From positions 1 to 63,523 of the forward strand of contig MCGO01000215.1 in the NCBI GenBank assembly GCA_002104985.1: a stretch of 63,523 nucleotides of DNA, given 5' to 3'. A program made the position numbers and the translations under genes. Within the stretch, counting starts at the first letter, position 1. Each line of letters begins with the position of its first letter. The notes under the pieces were generated by a model. The model was given only the letters and a program-made list of their open reading frames with translations. It ran no database searches and had not been told where the DNA came from. This document shows positions 42,462-53,600 of the stretch, piece after piece. The stretch comes from Rhizoclosmatium globosum (Eukaryota > Chytridiomycota > Chytridiomycetes > Chytridiales > Chytriomycetaceae).

Positions 42462-44559
42462 ATGAAGTGGAACCTGACTGTAGTCACGGCAGCGGCGATC
42501 GCTGTATACGTTGTGTCTGCTCAACAAACTGTCAACTTCTCGGATCTGAGTTGAGTTTTTAGATTTGGAGGCACACTCTAGGTTTTGATTGACACTGGTT
42601 GCTGACACTTTTCAATTCGGTGTTTAGACTCGATCATAAATGCATTGACGGCAGCGATGGGTCCGTTGGCTATGTACTTCGATGGTGATACAGTGCCAGA
42701 TGGAGGTGCTGATTTAGCTAACTTTTGATTGCAGCCAACTCGAATCAAGGTGCTTGGATTGAAAAGTATATCTTCACGGATGGGAAGAGTCATGACGGCG
42801 TACAGTGGCATGAATCGTTGAGTATTTTATGACGAAAGGTTTTGTGCTTACGCGGGGTTTAGGGGAATGTATTGGGACTTGTTTTACCAGTATATGCAAT
42901 TGAGTCCCAACGATACGTATGTCGATTGGGTCGACGGATATATGCAGACTTCGATTGGGTTGAATGCAGATTACTTGGTACATTTAACTTTCAACTTTAT
43001 CGAAACTAAATAGTATTCAATAGGACGGAAACTCAGTCGCAACAATCAGCACCGGTCGTTGGAATGACGACATTGCCTGGTGGGGCCTTGCCATCATGAC
43101 CGCCGCCGAAGCAACAAACGGTCTCGGAAAAGTAAACCCAAAAGTACTTGTCGAAAACGGCGCCGGAAACCCACTCTACCTCTCCGTCGCAAACAACACC
43201 TACTACGAAATGTTCTACAGTTGGGACGACACGTGCGGCGGAGGAATATTTTGGAGCATCAACCACTCCTTCAACCCAGACCATCCCAACCAGCAATACT
43301 ACAAATCCGCGATCACAAACGCCCAGCACATGGAACTGGGCGCGCGCTTGTACCGAATGACAAAGGACCCTTCCTACATCGTTGCCTTTGACCGCGTCAA
43401 CACGTGGATCAAGAATACACCTGGCCTCTTTGATCCAAAAACCTTCTCCCTTACAGACGGAATCGATAACCGCTACTGTGCACCCACAGACTTTGATAAA
43501 GTCACAGGCGCGATTATATACAGGAGTTATCACACCGGTACAATTATAAGCGCGCTTTCGATCATGTATGGGGCCACAGGGTCTCAGCAGTACCTTGACG
43601 AAGCGCATTCGCATTTCGCGTGGCTGGATAGGACGTTTACGAGGGACGGTGGTGTTTTGTATGATCCTAGTGACGCTACTAAGCCGGATGCGTTTCTGTG
43701 GCATGTGTATAAGGGGCTTGCGGATTTGTATACGGCGACGACGGATGCGACTGTGAAGGCGAGGGTTACGGTTATTCTGCAGATGTCGGCTGTTGATTTG
43801 TTTGGGACTTGTGATGCTGCGTGGAATTGTATGAGGAAGCTTGATGTGAGCGTTGGGCATACGCTGTTGGATGGGACGAGTGTGCGGGATCAGTTTTCGG
43901 TTGTGGCTGTTTTGGAGGCTGTTGCAGTTGTTGCTGGTGTGAATGTGAAGACAAAGGTTGTGCAGGCGCCGCTTGCAACTGCGACGGTTGGGAGTGATAG
44001 CGGTGGCGGGAAAGGTGGGAATACGTTGTTGTATGTTGGGGTTGGGGTAGGAGCCGCGGCGGTTTTGATTATTGCTGTAATTGGTGTGTTGGTTTGGAAG
44101 CGAAAGAAGGCAGCTGTGGATGCAAAGGGACGTTTTGGTGGGGATGTGAAGAGAAGAGAATATGAGGATGGTGAAGTGTACACTCGCGGACAGGAATATC
44201 GGAGACAAGATGGTGCAAAGCAAGTTCCGCGTGGATTACCGCAGTATTCTGATAAACAGCAGTATGGAGCGAATCCAGTGTACAACAATGCTCGCAAGAA
44301 TTCTGAGGGTAGAATTGTAGACGTTCCTATTCAAGGTGGTCCACAATACCAGCACTCTCCACGTCCGAAATCTCCTGGCAGAATTGTTGTGCAAGACGGC
44401 ATGCAAGGACCATATCAACAAGAACCTAACCACCAAGCCACATTCCAACAACCACAATTTCAACAAAATCCATACCAACAAGGCCCATCACAACAATCTC
44501 AAGGTCCCCGTAGCAACTCTCGTGCACGATCTGAAACGCCTGGTAGAGTCGCAGCGTAA
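42462..44559 (+). CDS. GH76 family alpha-1,6-mannanase-like enzyme 1, membrane-anchored
   Basis: Five exons: 42462-42549, 42628-42684 (or to 42705), 42735-42816, 42863-42977, 43024-44559, giving 625-632 residues. A signal peptide (TVVTAAAIAVYVVSA, then QQ) is followed by the GH76 domain: AMGPLAMYF, VQWHES, RWNDDIAWWG with the paired aspartates expected at the active site, SWDDTCGGGIFW, ITNAQHMELGARLY, YHTGTIISALS and RDQFSVVAVLEA. Near residue 490 a single helix, LIIAVIGVLVW then KRKK, is followed by a 140-residue Gln/Pro/Arg-rich tail. It is probably a type I surface enzyme with a cytosolic tail. GH76 proteins such as Dcw1/Dfg5 act on wall mannan or GPI glycans. The tail is much longer than in the other four copies here. 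Confidence 0.9.
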
Positions 44560-44734
44560 TAACCACGACCAAGTATCCTACCCAATTATTATTTCTTTCT
44601 ACCCCTTTCATTTTATCGTTAAACAGCCAGAAAAAGGATCGTGCGGGCACTCCTTCATCCAAGAATTAGTTTTTTGTAAAGTCAAAAGTAGGATAGTTGC
44701 GGGCACTCCGAACAAAAGAATAAAGACAATACAT

Positions 44735-45371
44735 TTATCCTCTATTCTCATGGACATAAACAGCGATATTCCAAGACTCGTTTGACTTTTGGTCTGTTTC
44801 CTCGAATATTCCGTGTAATTTAAATCCATGACGTTCGTAGAACCGTCTGTGTTGTTGTTTGATGAGAGTTGGGGACAAACTCCAGGAACAGGATACGTAC
44901 CGCAAAGATGTATTCCCGTCCCAACAATCAAGGACGATTGGAATCCCTGAATTCGCATTCAAAATGCATTGGATCATTTGACTCCCAAAGGAGGGTGTAT
45001 CAGGCTTCGATGAAGATCCAATCAGAGACGGCTCAAGCATTAGTTTTGAGAGGAAGAGTGACTGTTTGTCTTTCGGTGTTAAGTGTTAGTTTGGAACCGA
45101 GACGAATCAGACTTGAGTGCTTTGTACCAATATGAACCAGTTTCCACGTCTCAACGAGATGTTTGGGAAGTGGCTCGAGGAAGACGGATCCAATGGAGCC
45201 AAGCGATGAGTGAGTAAATACAAAGGCATGGTTCTGTACGATGTATCCGTTTGTTTCCACAGAAGAGAGCACAATTTGCTGAAGAGAGTTTCGTTGGATG
45301 AGCCAGTCTTGAATGCGGTGTGAAAGAGATGTGATGAATTCAGCATCTGTAGTGGGACTTATTGTTAACAT
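44735..45371 (-). CDS. GNAT-family N-acetyltransferase
   Basis: Three exons on the minus strand: 45128-45371, 44901-45069, 44735-44846 (174 residues; introns of 58 and 54 nt with GTACAA and GTACGT donors). The C-terminal half has the GNAT pattern: a strand plus SLFLSKLMLEPSL, a helix, IPIVLDCWDGNTSL, then RRFYERHGFKLHGIFEE. The loop that binds acetyl-CoA (usually Q/RxxGxG/A) is not well formed: GSSSKPDTPSFGS. The substrate is unknown. It is convergent with the GH76 gene upstream. Confidence 0.7.
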
Positions 45372-45566
45372 TTTTGAGTAAGTTTGCCTTTCATTGTGCA
45401 AAACAAACTAATTTTTTTGAAGTCCACAGTCTCCACACAAGGAAAAGAAGCTTGAATAGAAGAATAGAGTTTAAAAAGAATTTATGGAACGTTTTATCAT
45501 TATACCTTCAATTACGACCGTAGTAACCCATCACCTTCTAAAACCAACAAATCAAAGAGAATAATG

Positions 45567-45648
45567 TGAGCAGTGTGGGATTCGAACCCACGCCTCCGGA
45601 GAGACCACGGCCTTAACGTGGCACCTTGGACCGCTCGGTCAACTGCCC
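45567..45648 (-). tRNA. tRNA-Leu (anticodon AAG)
   Basis: On the minus strand the sequence starts GGGCAGTTGACCGAGCGGTC. It has a 7-bp acceptor stem (GGGCAGT with ACTGCTC, one G-T pair), a CCACG/CGTGG anticodon stem with loop TTAAGGC (anticodon AAG), a long variable arm as expected for Leu, and a T-arm GTGGGTTCGAATCCCAC. The discriminator is A. No intron. A T-run follows in the minus direction only weakly. Confidence 0.93.
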
Positions 45649-45956
45649 ACCTGATAAAATTGGGGTGTGCGTGGGACCGATAGTCATCAAAATTGCTTAT
45701 TTGATTGATTTCCCCGAGCCATTATGACATTCAATGCTGTTATTCACTGGCTGAACTATTTCCATGCGCTTTTTATTTATTTACTCTAGTTTTTTGGGTG
45801 TTGAAGTTCAGTCTGGTAGCCATGAAAGGAACCTCTATCCATGAGAAAAGAAAAGGGTTATCTATTGGTTGTATACATCATTATACTCCTTTATTGGATG
45901 CAAGGAGTTCTCCATACTTTGAATAAGTTTATTTTGTTCACTTCAAACGAAAGCAA
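45649..45956. other. Intergenic region
   Basis: Between the tRNA and the next gene. A frame at 45705-45926 is hydrophobic but has no support as a gene. Confidence 0.4.
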
Positions 45957-46615
45957 ATGTTCTCCTCAGTTCCTGTGACATCGCTCACACAAATCCGACG
46001 AGGGGGCACCAACGCAGGACCCTCGAACAAGTCTACAACTCGCTGTCAAAAGTGTCTCCAGTTTGTGCGTGTCACCTTTCTCCCTTGTACCTCCTCGACT
46101 CCTTCCACCTCTGCAATGTGCATCCAACTTTAACTCAATTCTCCAACCCAAAAACACAGGGCCACTTCTCATTCGAATGCAAAGGCGAAAAAGCATTTGC
46201 CTCGCGGCCATCGCGCTCAAAGCTGCTCGCAAAGGCCGTGAAGAGCGGCGCCAACGAGTCCCGTTTCGACGACGACGACGACGACGCTTCGAAAGTGGAA
46301 GACAGAAACGGACTTGCGAATCGGATTCTGGAACGGAAGGAGAAGGAACGGCGGAAGAGTAAGAACAAGAACAAGAGAAAGAACAAGAAGAGGAGGCCGG
46401 ATGCATCGGATTCGGATTCAGACTCAGACTCAAGTAGTAGTTCGAGTAGTTCGAGTAGTTCAAGTGACTCTAGTGACAGTAGTGCTTCGGACAGTGACAG
46501 TGACAGTGGCTCTAGCTCATCGAGTTCATCTAGCTCAAGTTCATCCAGTGATTCAGATGACGGAAAGAAGAGAAAGAGAAGTAAATCATCTTCATCAAAG
46601 AGAAATTCGAAATAA
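45957..46615 (+). CDS. ZCCHC10-like zinc-knuckle protein with Ser/Asp-rich tail
   Basis: Two exons, 45957-46064 and 46160-46615 (187 residues). The exon junction falls inside the knuckle RCQKCLQFGHFSFECKG, which matches the ZCCHC10 signature (C-x2-C-x3-GH-x4-C). GEKAFASRPSRSKLLAKAVK follows, also typical. After a poly-Asp run and a Lys/Arg-rich segment comes a low-complexity tail of Ser and Asp repeats ending in KRKRSKSSSSKR. This suggests a nuclear RNA-associated protein. The GTGCGT donor was chosen because it keeps phase and restores FGH; the nearer GTTTGT does not. Confidence 0.8.
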
Positions 46616-46935
46616 AACACTCTGTATTATACTTTACTTTCTCGCTTCTTTTTTTGGTTTTGTTTGAGTGGGTTGTTTGTCTTGTTCTCTTCGCTTTCGT
46701 ACCTTTGCCAAAAACGTATGTGACCACCTACCTGCCATCACCCATCACCACGACCACAGCCATCACTGCGTCATCGTATCTATCCAACCGTGTCGAGTAC
46801 CATCTGATCATCAGCCATGATTGCCGTGGACTGGATGCGATGGATGCGATGATGCTGTCTGTTGCGACATCCCTCCTCCAACCCCTCCTCAGCATTTGAC
46901 ACTAACCCTCACTCTTCGAAAACAGACATCTAAAA
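46616..46935. promoter_or_regulatory. Upstream region of the eL6 gene
   Basis: Pyrimidine-rich stretches, as often seen before ribosomal protein genes. A short noncoding first exon is possible because an acceptor-like AACAG lies 12 bases before the ATG. No other gene. Confidence 0.4.
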
Positions 46936-47640
46936 ATGACCAAGAACCCCCAGTTGATCCCAGGAGTCGCCACGCTCTCCCGCTCTGCCGCCTACAAGGC
47001 CAAGGGTCTCTTCAACCGCAAGAAGGCCTCCCCAGCCAAGACCGAGCCAAAGCCAACCACCGTCGTCAAGCCAATCGGTGGAGCAAAGAACGGAAAGACC
47101 CGTACCGTCTCCCTCGTCAAGACCTCCAAATTCTACCCAGCCGAAGACGCCCCAGTCCCACGTCTCTCCCGCAAGGTCAACCGCCCATCCACCACCCGTG
47201 CTTCCATCACCCCTGGAACTGTCTTGATCTTGATTGCCGGTCGTTTCGCTGGAAAGCGTGTCGTCTACTTGAAGACCTTGCCTTCTGGTTTGTTGTTGGT
47301 TACTGGTCCATTCAAGATCAACGGTGTTCCATTGCGTCGTGTTAACCAGGCTTACGCTATCGCTACCTCTGCTAAGGTGGATGTCTCCAAGGTTGTTGTT
47401 CCAGAGATTGTCAACGACGCTGCTTTCAAGGCTACCCGTGAGGTTAAGCAGAAGGCTACTGAGGCTGCTTTGTTCGACATTGCTGCCAAGCGCCCAGTTG
47501 CTGAGGAGCGTGTTGCTGCCCAGAAGGCTGTTGATGCTGCCATCCTTGCTGAGGTCAAGAAGACTCCTTTGTTGAAGGCTTACTTGAACGCTTCCTTCTC
47601 TCTCACCAAGGGACAGAAGCCACACTTGATGAAGTTCTAA
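46936..47640 (+). CDS. RPL6: 60S ribosomal protein L6 (eL6)
   Basis: 234 residues in a single exon. The motifs are those of eL6: KTSKFYPAED, LSRKVNRPSTTRASITPGTV, LILIAGRFAGKRVVYLKTLP, SGLLLVTGPFKINGVPLRR, VNQAYAIATS, then the charged C-terminal helix and YLNASFSLTKGQKPHLMKF. It is part of the large ribosomal subunit. The codon choice is strongly biased to C-ending codons, as expected for high expression, and contrasts with the neighbouring genes. Confidence 0.97.
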   Translation: MTKNPQLIPGVATLSRSAAYKAKGLFNRKKASPAKTEPKPTTVVKPIGGAKNGKTRTVSLVKTSKFYPAEDAPVPRLSRKVNRPSTTRASITPGTVLILIAGRFAGKRVVYLKTLPSGLLLVTGPFKINGVPLRRVNQAYAIATSAKVDVSKVVVPEIVNDAAFKATREVKQKATEAALFDIAAKRPVAEERVAAQKAVDAAILAEVKKTPLLKAYLNASFSLTKGQKPHLMKF

Positions 47641-48128
47641 ACTGGATTAGTTTGTTGGGATCTTAAAAGGTGGCGGTAATCATCCCTCCTCCCTCTTTCC
47701 TCTTTCTCTATTTAGTTTATGTTTTTCTTTAAAGGGCTACTGATTGTTTTAGTCAGCCATCCTACCTCTCTTTACCCCTTCTGCATGCGCCTCGGTTCGC
47801 CCGTAATAAAATACACGACCGCTTTTGTAAAAGGGATTGTTGATTGCCCACCTTGCTTTTCCTCCTTTTTTCTCTGTTCATGTATTTGGATCTGAGAAAG
47901 GGAATTGCATATTGCGGATATACACATCTCCTTTTCTATACCTGCTTCTTTTTAGAGTACTTGTTTACAAGGAAATGGAGAAGCAGAAGAATGAGACTTG
48001 AGGGTTTTCAGTGTCTGTTCTTTTTCGAGGCACCACTGAAATTGGGATACCTCATGTCTCCATTTTGAGTATGGAAAATGGATGTTTGATGTCCGCCAAT
48101 ATGTTTTTAATTTGTACCAACCAATCGA
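47641..48128. other. Intergenic region
   Basis: 3' untranslated region of eL6 with an AATAAA near 47806, then the presumed promoter of the CorA gene. No gene seen. Confidence 0.4.
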
Positions 48129-50031
48129 ATGAGCGAGTTCCAACAATCCGACCAACCACCACCACCGAAAGTGACAGTGACGCAATCGGCCCGCCACCGC
48201 TTCCAAGCCGCCGTGCACAAAACAACCGCGGTTCTCGCACTTTCGCAACCACCAAAAACCGAGTCAAAGCGAGAACACGTGCGCAACTCTGCTCCGGGCC
48301 TCACTCTGCCCGCACCTTCTCCCTCAATCCAACACAACCACAAAACTGCCCCACACATTTCAATCGTTGACTTTACCCACGCTGACATCCACTCAACTGT
48401 CGTATCCTCAGAATCCCTGTCTGCCGCTCTCGACACCCCGTCTCCCTTCTCGTCAGACCCAACCGCAATCAGATGGATCAACGTGTCCGGCCTAACAACA
48501 TCCTCAATGTCTGCCCTCCAATCGAAACTGAACCTCCATCCTCTCGCTGTGGTACCATTCTCCTCCCCCTTTCAACATAAACCAAAAACCCGGAAATAAC
48601 TCTTGGTAAAATGTATACAGGAAGACGTGTTCCACCTCCCGCAACGTATAAAGACGGACTCGTATGACTCGCACACGTACATTTCGCTCTTGATGCCGAT
48701 TTTGACCATTGGGAGTGTAGAGAGTGCAAGTGTGCCGCAGAATTTGCCGGTGTTGATTCAGGGGCATAATGAGGTTATTGATCGAGTTACTGGTTCGTGT
48801 TTGTGTTGTTTTTGTTGGTGGAAGGAGGTGCGTTGAGTTTGGATGGGAAAGGGAGAAGTTGCGAGGGGAAGTGAATCAAGTAGTGTTGTCTTCACGAGGG
48901 CAAAGAGCAGCGGAGTGAGTGCATATCTTGGCAAACTAGAACTGAAGACTTGATTTGACCAATTCCGAATACGAGGAGAGCATGAACTAACATATTATTT
49001 GAATACCAGACAAACGGAGCAACATTTCACAAGCTTTTCCGAGGCCTACAGTTCATCTCGAAGAATGCAGCATCTTTCTGTGTGGGAATATCGTCGTTTC
49101 CGTGTTCCAAGGGTCCGGGCGACAAGTCACTGACCGTGTCATGGAGGTTTTGTACGGCGCTTCCTCAAGTTCTACAACTCCTGCCGTGACTGGTGGAAAG
49201 AATAAGGAGTTGGGTGAATTTGTGGAACATTGTCGGGCTTGTGGTGTAAAAGAACGGTTTACTGTCTTGCGAAAGTCTGGTACGGTTTCTGATCCCTTTC
49301 GAGCGGACTTTGACTTTTGACATCGTAAAACAGGCGACCCTGGTCTCCTCGTTCATGCAATCGTTGACGGAATCGTGGACCACTTTTTCGAAGTCGTTGA
49401 GTTTTACGAGGAACAGATTAATCGTGTTCATGATAGTGTTGTTGGAGCCCCGAAAGTCTCTTACACAAAGAGTACGTCCCTTAACGCACATAATTATTTC
49501 AAGCCACAATATTCATCAAACCACCAACATATAGCACTCCACCTCGTCCTCAAAGAACTCACAATCATTCGTCGAAAACTCGCGCCAACTGAAAACCTCT
49601 TGACAGCGTTGAAGGAAACATCCCCAGAAAACCCATTCTCCCCACTCACAAAGACGTATTTCGGGGACGTGTTGGATCACTGTCTTACGATCCTTGAAGA
49701 GCTGGAGGCGATGGAACAGTCTGCTACGTCGTTACTTGATCTGACGTTTAATATGATATCGCATCAGACGAATGAGAGTATGAAGTTGTTGTCCGTAGTA
49801 AGTTTCGTGTTTCTGCCGACTACGTTTGTGGCGGGTGTGTATGGGTAAGTTTTTACCCTTGTTTCCCCCACCTCAAGAAACTCTAATTTTTTGTTCCGTA
49901 GAATGAACTTTGATTATTTCCCGGAATTGCATTATGATCTTGGGTTTTGGTATTTCTGGATTTGGACGACTGTGATTGTTGTTGTGACGATGATTGGGTC
50001 ATGGAAGATGGGGTTGTTGGAGCGTGCATAA
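48129..50031 (+). CDS. CorA-type Mg2+ transporter
   Basis: Six exons: 48129-48551, 48621-48792, 49010-49279, 49334-49471, 49535-49844, 49902-50031 (480 residues, phases close). Features in order: a disordered N-terminus, LHPLAVEDVFHLPQRIKTDS (CorA cytosolic domain), IFLCGNIVVS, GDPGLLVHAIVDGIVDHFFE, a long helix with LVLKELTIIRRKLAP, then TM1 (SVVSFVFLPTTFVAGVYG) with the GMN selectivity motif as YGMNF. The GMN codons span the last intron. TM2 (FWIWTTVIVVVTMIG) follows and the C-terminus is short. The intron at 48793-49009 is the least certain. It transports Mg2+, Co2+ or Ni2+ across the plasma or organelle membrane as a pentamer in the family. Confidence 0.88.
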
Positions 50032-50654
50032 GGGAAAAAAGGGGTGATTGGAGTCTGGAAGTGGTGCAGAGACATAATTATGGGTTGTATTTTTATGCAT
50101 ATCAAATTCATTTGAACGATAGATAAAACTGGATATTAACAAACGATGTATGTTTAAATAAAGAAGAGTGCAGCTCATTAGAATACCCGAGTGACATTTA
50201 CACTTTCTTCACATCAGTAAAGTTGACACAAAGTACAACCCGTCCTAGCCCACGAAATCAATAATGGGAAATGGGTCTTCAAAAGAAGGTAACCTATGAA
50301 TGACGGCACTTCCAGTTGTTAAAGTCTTTGATTGCATAGTAAACATCTCAGTGGCGGCAGTGAAGCAAGTCCCGAGCAACACTGACAGTCCGATCTCAAT
50401 ACCAATAGACCAATGTGAGAACTCTTTTCAAGATACTATCTCTTGATAAACTGTTAGTGACAACTTGTTCTCGTCAGCCAATCAACCTTCAACTGTCACG
50501 CATTTTGTCTCTTTGCATCCGAGCCAAAACAATGAATCAGGTAACCTTTCCTCTCTCCTCTTTGCATCCATCGTAGCCTGACCCAATACCGAGCAACAGT
50601 TGTGCCAACACATTATGAACACACGTTCCCTCTCAGTGTAAGGTAGAACGCCAC
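50032..50654. other. Intergenic region
   Basis: 623 bases with AATAAA-type signals early (near 50156). No gene or RNA recognised; presumed promoter of the NLR gene at the end. Confidence 0.4.
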
Positions 50655-53600
50655 ATGGATTTAAAAGACTATGAACTCGTTGAGATCGACAAAGGAACAA
50701 GAGGCCGCGAACTCAAAGCGAAGGTTGCTTTCGATTCGATATCATAAAAGTTGTTTATACCACTTTGAAAACAGATACGGGAAGCATTCGACCTCGACAA
50801 CAGTTTCAATATTATGGTGTTCTACAACGAGTCTTTGTTGTCAGGAGTTATATTGCGGCAGATGCTTACGGATCGCGGACGTATTGATGCGATTATCGAG
50901 CGCGTTCAGTATCCCTCGAAACAGACAGTTTTTGAATTCGCAAATTACGCTGTACTCACTGTCTTTGATGTTGGGTCTAAGGCGCAGTTCGGATATGGTA
51001 TTCGAGTGTTTGAATTTACTGTCGAACACTTGACCAAACAGGTTTTGTCGCTCTCATGTTTCCAAAAATTCCAAATCACTAATACCGGTTGAATTAAAAT
51101 ATAGATTGAACAGAAACTTGACGTCTCGTCGCATGGGTATAAGCTCTCTGCAGCTCTCTCTGTATCTGGAAACCGAATCCCGTTGACAATGACAGTCTTC
51201 GAGATCTTTGTATATCTGGATACGAACTGTATCTTGAGCGTGTTTCCAGTAAGTTCATGATACTATGATACGGACGCCTGCACCGCAACGTGAACTCATT
51301 GCTCCGATGGCCGATATGGGTGAAACGTTTGACGTAATGATATCTTACAGGTATTTCAACTGTTTCTGTTTCTTTTACCATTGACCATTTTCTTTATGGT
51401 TACAAAGTTGGTCCACTGAAGATCAAGTGGCAGGTCTCTGTGCTGTATCCGTTCCAAATACCCTGATATTCGATTATGGTGGGACAAGGAGCAAATGAAA
51501 ACCAATATTTACGATGGAATGACGTTCGGGTTGACGCGTTCCAGCGCTTTGATTGTCTGTCTCTCGCCCAAATATTTGGTGTGTCTTACATGGCCTTTCT
51601 GATCGAAACTCACATTATTCCAAAAACGACATTAATAGGTTTCTCCGAATTGCGTACGCGAACTTGAATATGCTGCTGACTCAGGAATCCCTATTATCCC
51701 TGTTTACATGTTTGGCGACATGACAATCGAGCAAGTGAAATCCTACAAACGCGAACCATCGACTGCGAAGCCCTTCCTTCTCACTGCTGGAATATTATAC
51801 GGTGACTTCAAAGGCGCGGTTAAGGGTAATGATCCCACTTGGTCCTCAGCATTAGAGACTGTATTCCGCCAGATTGAATCGAAAGTCCCGAAATACATGC
51901 CCAAATCTGTCGTTGGATTTGTATCAAAGTTGCAAGAATGGTTGAACCCGTTTGATTCTAAGAACGTTGTTGCGGATTATGCAAAGGAGTTTGTGGGTGG
52001 AACCGAGGGTGGGCTGTGGACTTGGTGTATCAGTGGGCAACTCGAATGGATGGAGTCAACATTATTTGGTTGAATGGAGGCGCGGGGACGGGGAAGTCGT
52101 TGATTTCGTATGCCGTTTCTCAAAGTGTCCGGAAGACGTTGTGCTCGCGTTTCAGTTTTATTGCTCGTTTGGTGATAGTTGGCGGAATGACCCTGTAATG
52201 GTTGTTTCGAATATGGTGTGGTCTCTTTCTGAGCGGTTTCCTGAGTTCAAGGCGTATGTGGAATCTGAAATGGAAGCGGATGCGGCGGCTGTTGAACAAG
52301 GCGATGCAAGCATCCTTACAAGCCCGGTCAAGGCGTTTGAAACCTTGGTTCTTGGTGGATTCAATCAAGTTCAGAATTGTGGAAAACAGTGTTGATGGTG
52401 ATCGATGCCATTGATGAGTTGAAGTATGAAACACGACAAGTGCTTTTGACTATATTGACGGAATTTGGTCCAAAGCTTCCTTCATTTGTCAAAATATTTT
52501 TGACGGGCCGACCTGAAAAGGATATCTACGATTGCCTTACGGAGCTGAGTTCATATGAACTGTCGCCAACGAATGAAAACAATTTAATTGACGTTCAGAT
52601 TGTTGTAAAACAACGGTTGAAGGAGCTTTGGAACATTGAAACCTTTGAACTTCCAGCTGCCGCTCTGGTAGCCATGGATCTCATTGTCAGCAAATCTGAA
52701 GGGCTATTGATATTTGTCAAGGTTGTATTCAGTTCTTACAATCTTCTAAATATGGTCCTGATGAAGCTGTGAAAGCCATCCAAGAATTTTCCGAGGGACC
52801 TGATGACGTTTATGCCGCAATTGCAGCGAATATAGTACATGAATTCGATATCGATGTGTTTAAGGCCCTGTTTGGCGCGATTCTGTTTCTAAGTTCCTCT
52901 CGACTTGAATTCTTTAAGTATATTGACAAATACGTTGTATAACGAGACAGTGATGTTTGTGATAAGGTGAGCCATTAATCGTTTTGATATTTGTTTTTGA
53001 TTGACTTCAAACAGATGCGCTCCGTCCTCAAAATTTCAGCCAACAGAATATCAGTGATTCACAAGAGTGTCAAAGATTATTTCTCAAACCCTGCGCGATG
53101 CAAACAAAATTTCTTGATCAGCGAATCTGAATCAAACTACGCTCTTGCAACCAGCTGTTTGGATATATTGGGGTCGTTCCTTACCACTCAAGATGTCAGC
53201 CGCCACAAACAAGTCGTCTACTCGCTCGCCCAAAAAGCATGGTTCGGCATCAAAGAAAAGCTCTCCACTGCAACTTCTTATGCTCTAGAGAACTGGTCGC
53301 ATCACATTGATACCAACAACCCTCCTCCCAATATAGCCGACTTTTCTAAAAAATTCGGATTCCTTGCGTTAGCCGCATCGATTCTTTGAACAATGACGCG
53401 ATTTTCGAACTGCTTGTGGAGAATGGGGCATCAGTCAAGGCTCTTGTCGATTGGGATTTCACAACGTATGGGCGTCTTACGTTGCTCATGTATTCAGCAC
53501 AGAATGGAGATATTAAAAGTGTTTCACGGCTTGCACGGCTTGTTTCGAATGGGGCCCGTGTCGACGTTGCGAATGAGAAAGGGTGGACGCCGTTGATATT

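Noticed and set aside
46135..46620. Minus-strand frame of Leu/Ser/Glu repeats
   Set aside because: Complement of the Ser/Asp-rich tail of the ZCCHC10-like gene.
46930..47625. Minus-strand 231-residue frame opposite eL6
   Set aside because: Antisense shadow caused by the strong codon bias of the ribosomal protein gene.
52930..53014. In-frame TAA near 52940 as a nonsense mutation in the NLR gene
   Set aside because: A GTTGTA donor at 52934 and an AACAG acceptor ending 53014 remove it in phase, joining FKYIDKY to MRSVLKIS, so it is most likely intronic.
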